NCBI GenBank assembly: GCA_964426155.1
Contig: CAYROY010000069.1
Coordinates: forward strand, 1 to 7,280
DNA length: 7,280 bases
Direction of reading: 5' to 3'
Source of the DNA: M55B120 sp964426155
GTDB lineage: Bacteria; Actinomycetota; Humimicrobiia; Humimicrobiales; Humimicrobiaceae
The position numbers and the translations under genes were made by a program. This document shows, in pieces, positions 5,846 through 7,280 of the stretch. Below the pieces are notes generated by a model, which worked only from the letters and a program-made list of their open reading frames with translations, searched no databases and was not told the DNA's origin. Each line of letters begins with the position of its first letter. The stretch's first letter is position 1.

Positions 5846-6954
5846 AAGCAGTTCTTTTTTTAGAAGACGGTATGATGTTCGAAGGTAAAAATTTCGGGGA
5901 AAGCGGTGAGGTGCCCGGGGAAGTGGTGTTTAACACGGCTATGACAGGCTATCAGGAAATACTTACTGACCCTTCATACTGTGAACAGATAGTTACCATG
6001 ACATATCCGCAGATTGGAAATTACGGAGTAAACTCACAGGATATAGAGTCATCAAAAGTACAGGTTAAGGGTCTTATAGTACGTGAATATATGGATAATT
6101 ACAGCAACTGGAGGGCTGAAAGGAGCCTGGAGAAGTATCTTAAAGAGTATTCCATAATAGGTATCCATGATATAGATACCAGGCAGCTGACAAAGCATAT
6201 CAGGGTTGAAGGAGCCATGAAGGGTATAATATCCACCGAAACATCAGACCCTGCTGTCCTGAAGGAAAGGCTTGAAGCCTTTCCCGGTATGACCGGAAGG
6301 AACCTGGTGGATAAAGTGACCCGCAGCAGTAAATGTATATTTAATCCGGATAAGACGGATTACAGATATACTGTCGCCGTATATGATTTTGGGGTAAAGA
6401 ATAGCATTCTTAGATGTCTGGATCGTGAAGGATTTAAAATAGTAGTAATGCCTGCCAGGACTCCTCCCCGTGATTTCCTGACAGGTGAGTTTGACGGGAT
6501 AGTGCTGTCCAATGGACCCGGTGATCCGGCTGCCGTAAAGTATGCTGTTGAAAACATAAAAAGCTTTATCGGGAAAATACCCATATTCGGGGTATGTCTC
6601 GGCCATCAGCTGCTTGCACTTGCACTGGGAGCTAAGACATATAAGTTAAAGTTCGGCCACCACGGATCAAATCATCCGGTAAAAAATACCGAAAATGGGC
6701 GGATTGAAATAACCACACAGAATCACGGATTTTCTGTGGATATAGATTCACTTGAAAATATTGGGATACCATACCGTGTAACACATATAAACTTAAACGA
6801 TAATACAATAGAGGGACTTTATTACCCCGGGATCCATTCCATTACAGTGCAGCACCACCCCGAGGCAGGACCAGGTCCTCATGATTCAAGATATATTTTT
6901 AAAAGATTTACTGAAATTATTGATAATTTTTATAAGAATGGCCGGAACGGTTAA
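5842..6954 (+). CDS. carA: carbamoyl-phosphate synthase small (glutaminase) subunit
   Basis: Releases ammonia from glutamine and channels it to CarB. The 370 residues fit the family. The N-terminal small-chain domain (about 1-145) includes EVVFNTAMTGYQEI and ends before the class I glutamine amidotransferase domain (about 170-365). The catalytic triad is C252 in GVCLGHQ, H339 and E341 in HHPEAGPGP; SNGPGDP and QNHGF are also present. The start is TTG at 5842, overlapping the pyrC stop as TTGA, with AAGG (5829-5832) nine bases upstream. MKAVLFLEDG is the family N-terminus, and the ATG at 5826 is in another frame, so the TTG is well supported. The rare start and overlap suggest translation coupled to pyrC. 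Confidence 0.97.
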   Translation: MKAVLFLEDGMMFEGKNFGESGEVPGEVVFNTAMTGYQEILTDPSYCEQIVTMTYPQIGNYGVNSQDIESSKVQVKGLIVREYMDNYSNWRAERSLEKYLKEYSIIGIHDIDTRQLTKHIRVEGAMKGIISTETSDPAVLKERLEAFPGMTGRNLVDKVTRSSKCIFNPDKTDYRYTVAVYDFGVKNSILRCLDREGFKIVVMPARTPPRDFLTGEFDGIVLSNGPGDPAAVKYAVENIKSFIGKIPIFGVCLGHQLLALALGAKTYKLKFGHHGSNHPVKNTENGRIEITTQNHGFSVDIDSLENIGIPYRVTHINLNDNTIEGLYYPGIHSITVQHHPEAGPGPHDSRYIFKRFTEIIDNFYKNGRNG

Positions 6955-6963
6955 GGAGAGTAC

Positions 6964-7280
6964 ATGCCAAAGAGAAAAGACTTAAAGAAAATAATGATAA
7001 TAGGGTCAGGCCCGATAATAATCGGGCAGGCCTGTGAGTTTGATTATTCAGGTGCCCAGGCATGTAAGGTGTTAAAAGAAGAGGGTTATGAAGTCGTGCT
7101 GGTAAACTCCAACCCTGCCACCATAATGACAGATCCTGAATTTGCAGATAAGACATATATCGAGCCGCTTTCCACAGAATTTGTGGCAAAGATAATAGAA
7201 AGGGAAAGACCCGATGCAATACTGCCGACCCTTGGTGGCCAGACAGGACTTAATATAGCGGTCATGCTTGCACGCCAGGG
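6964..7280 (+). CDS. carB: carbamoyl-phosphate synthase large subunit, N-terminal part
   Basis: Only the first 105 complete codons are in the window; the full protein is usually just over 1000 residues. CarB uses two ATP-grasp halves to make carbamoyl phosphate from bicarbonate, ATP and the ammonia delivered by CarA. The visible part is the first pre-ATP-grasp fold: KIMIIGSGPIIIGQACEFDYSG (10-30), VNSNPATIMTDP (47-58) and LPTLGGQTGLN (87-97), all near-invariant in the family. AAGGAGAG (6953-6960) overlaps the carA stop and sits three bases before ATG 6964, giving the strongest ribosome-binding site of the operon. The gene continues past the right edge and is intact as far as seen. Confidence 0.97.
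   Translation, partial: MPKRKDLKKIMIIGSGPIIIGQACEFDYSGAQACKVLKEEGYEVVLVNSNPATIMTDPEFADKTYIEPLSTEFVAKIIERERPDAILPTLGGQTGLNIAVMLARQ

Noticed and set aside
6917..7219. Minus-strand open frame across the carA/carB junction
   Set aside because: It opposes two well-conserved genes and spans their junction, and has no family resemblance.
1..7280. CRISPR array, tRNA, rRNA, insertion sequence or attachment site
   Set aside because: No spaced direct repeats, cloverleaf, transposase motifs or terminal inverted repeats were seen. Base and codon use look even across the coding genes.

Overview
The window is a bacterial segment, all genes on the + strand, with one complete pathway module and one less ordinary module. 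AGG arginine and ATA isoleucine codons, Shine-Dalgarno sites ahead of several starts, a PyrR-controlled attenuator and an RsgI-type anti-sigma protein all point to a Gram-positive lineage, most likely Clostridia-like. An uncultured relative cannot be excluded, and no RNA gene is present to fix the taxonomy.

Region 1 (1-2112) is an envelope module. It starts with a membrane anti-sigma factor of the RsgI type: cytoplasmic RsgI_N-like domain, one membrane helix, and an acidic extracytoplasmic part. Next comes a lipoprotein serpin, a suicide protease inhibitor that should sit on the outer face of the membrane. The partner sigma factor, if present, lies upstream of base 1. Whether the two genes act together is inference from adjacency.

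Region 2 (2113-2533) is a long, very AT-rich intergenic stretch. It holds promoter candidates, a 10-bp tandem repeat and small hairpins, and leads into a single-RRM RNA-binding protein (2534-2890). The RRM gene probably has a long 5' untranslated leader.

Region 3 (2891-7280) is the de novo pyrimidine operon pyrR-pyrB-pyrC-carA-carB, with carB cut by the window end. A good vegetative promoter, a textbook PyrR-binding hairpin and a strong intrinsic terminator precede pyrR, so UMP-bound PyrR should attenuate the whole operon. CarA and CarB make carbamoyl phosphate, PyrB makes carbamoyl aspartate and PyrC closes it to dihydroorotate. The genes are tightly packed: an 11-nt pyrR/pyrB overlap, 13 nt between pyrB and pyrC, a TTGA overlap at pyrC/carA, and 9 nt between carA and carB. 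pyrI, pyrP, pyrK, pyrD, pyrE and pyrF are not in the window.

The most notable observations are the anti-sigma/serpin pairing, the RsgI-like protein without the usual membrane-proximal domain, and a possible 10-codon leader ORF running through the PyrR-binding hairpin.
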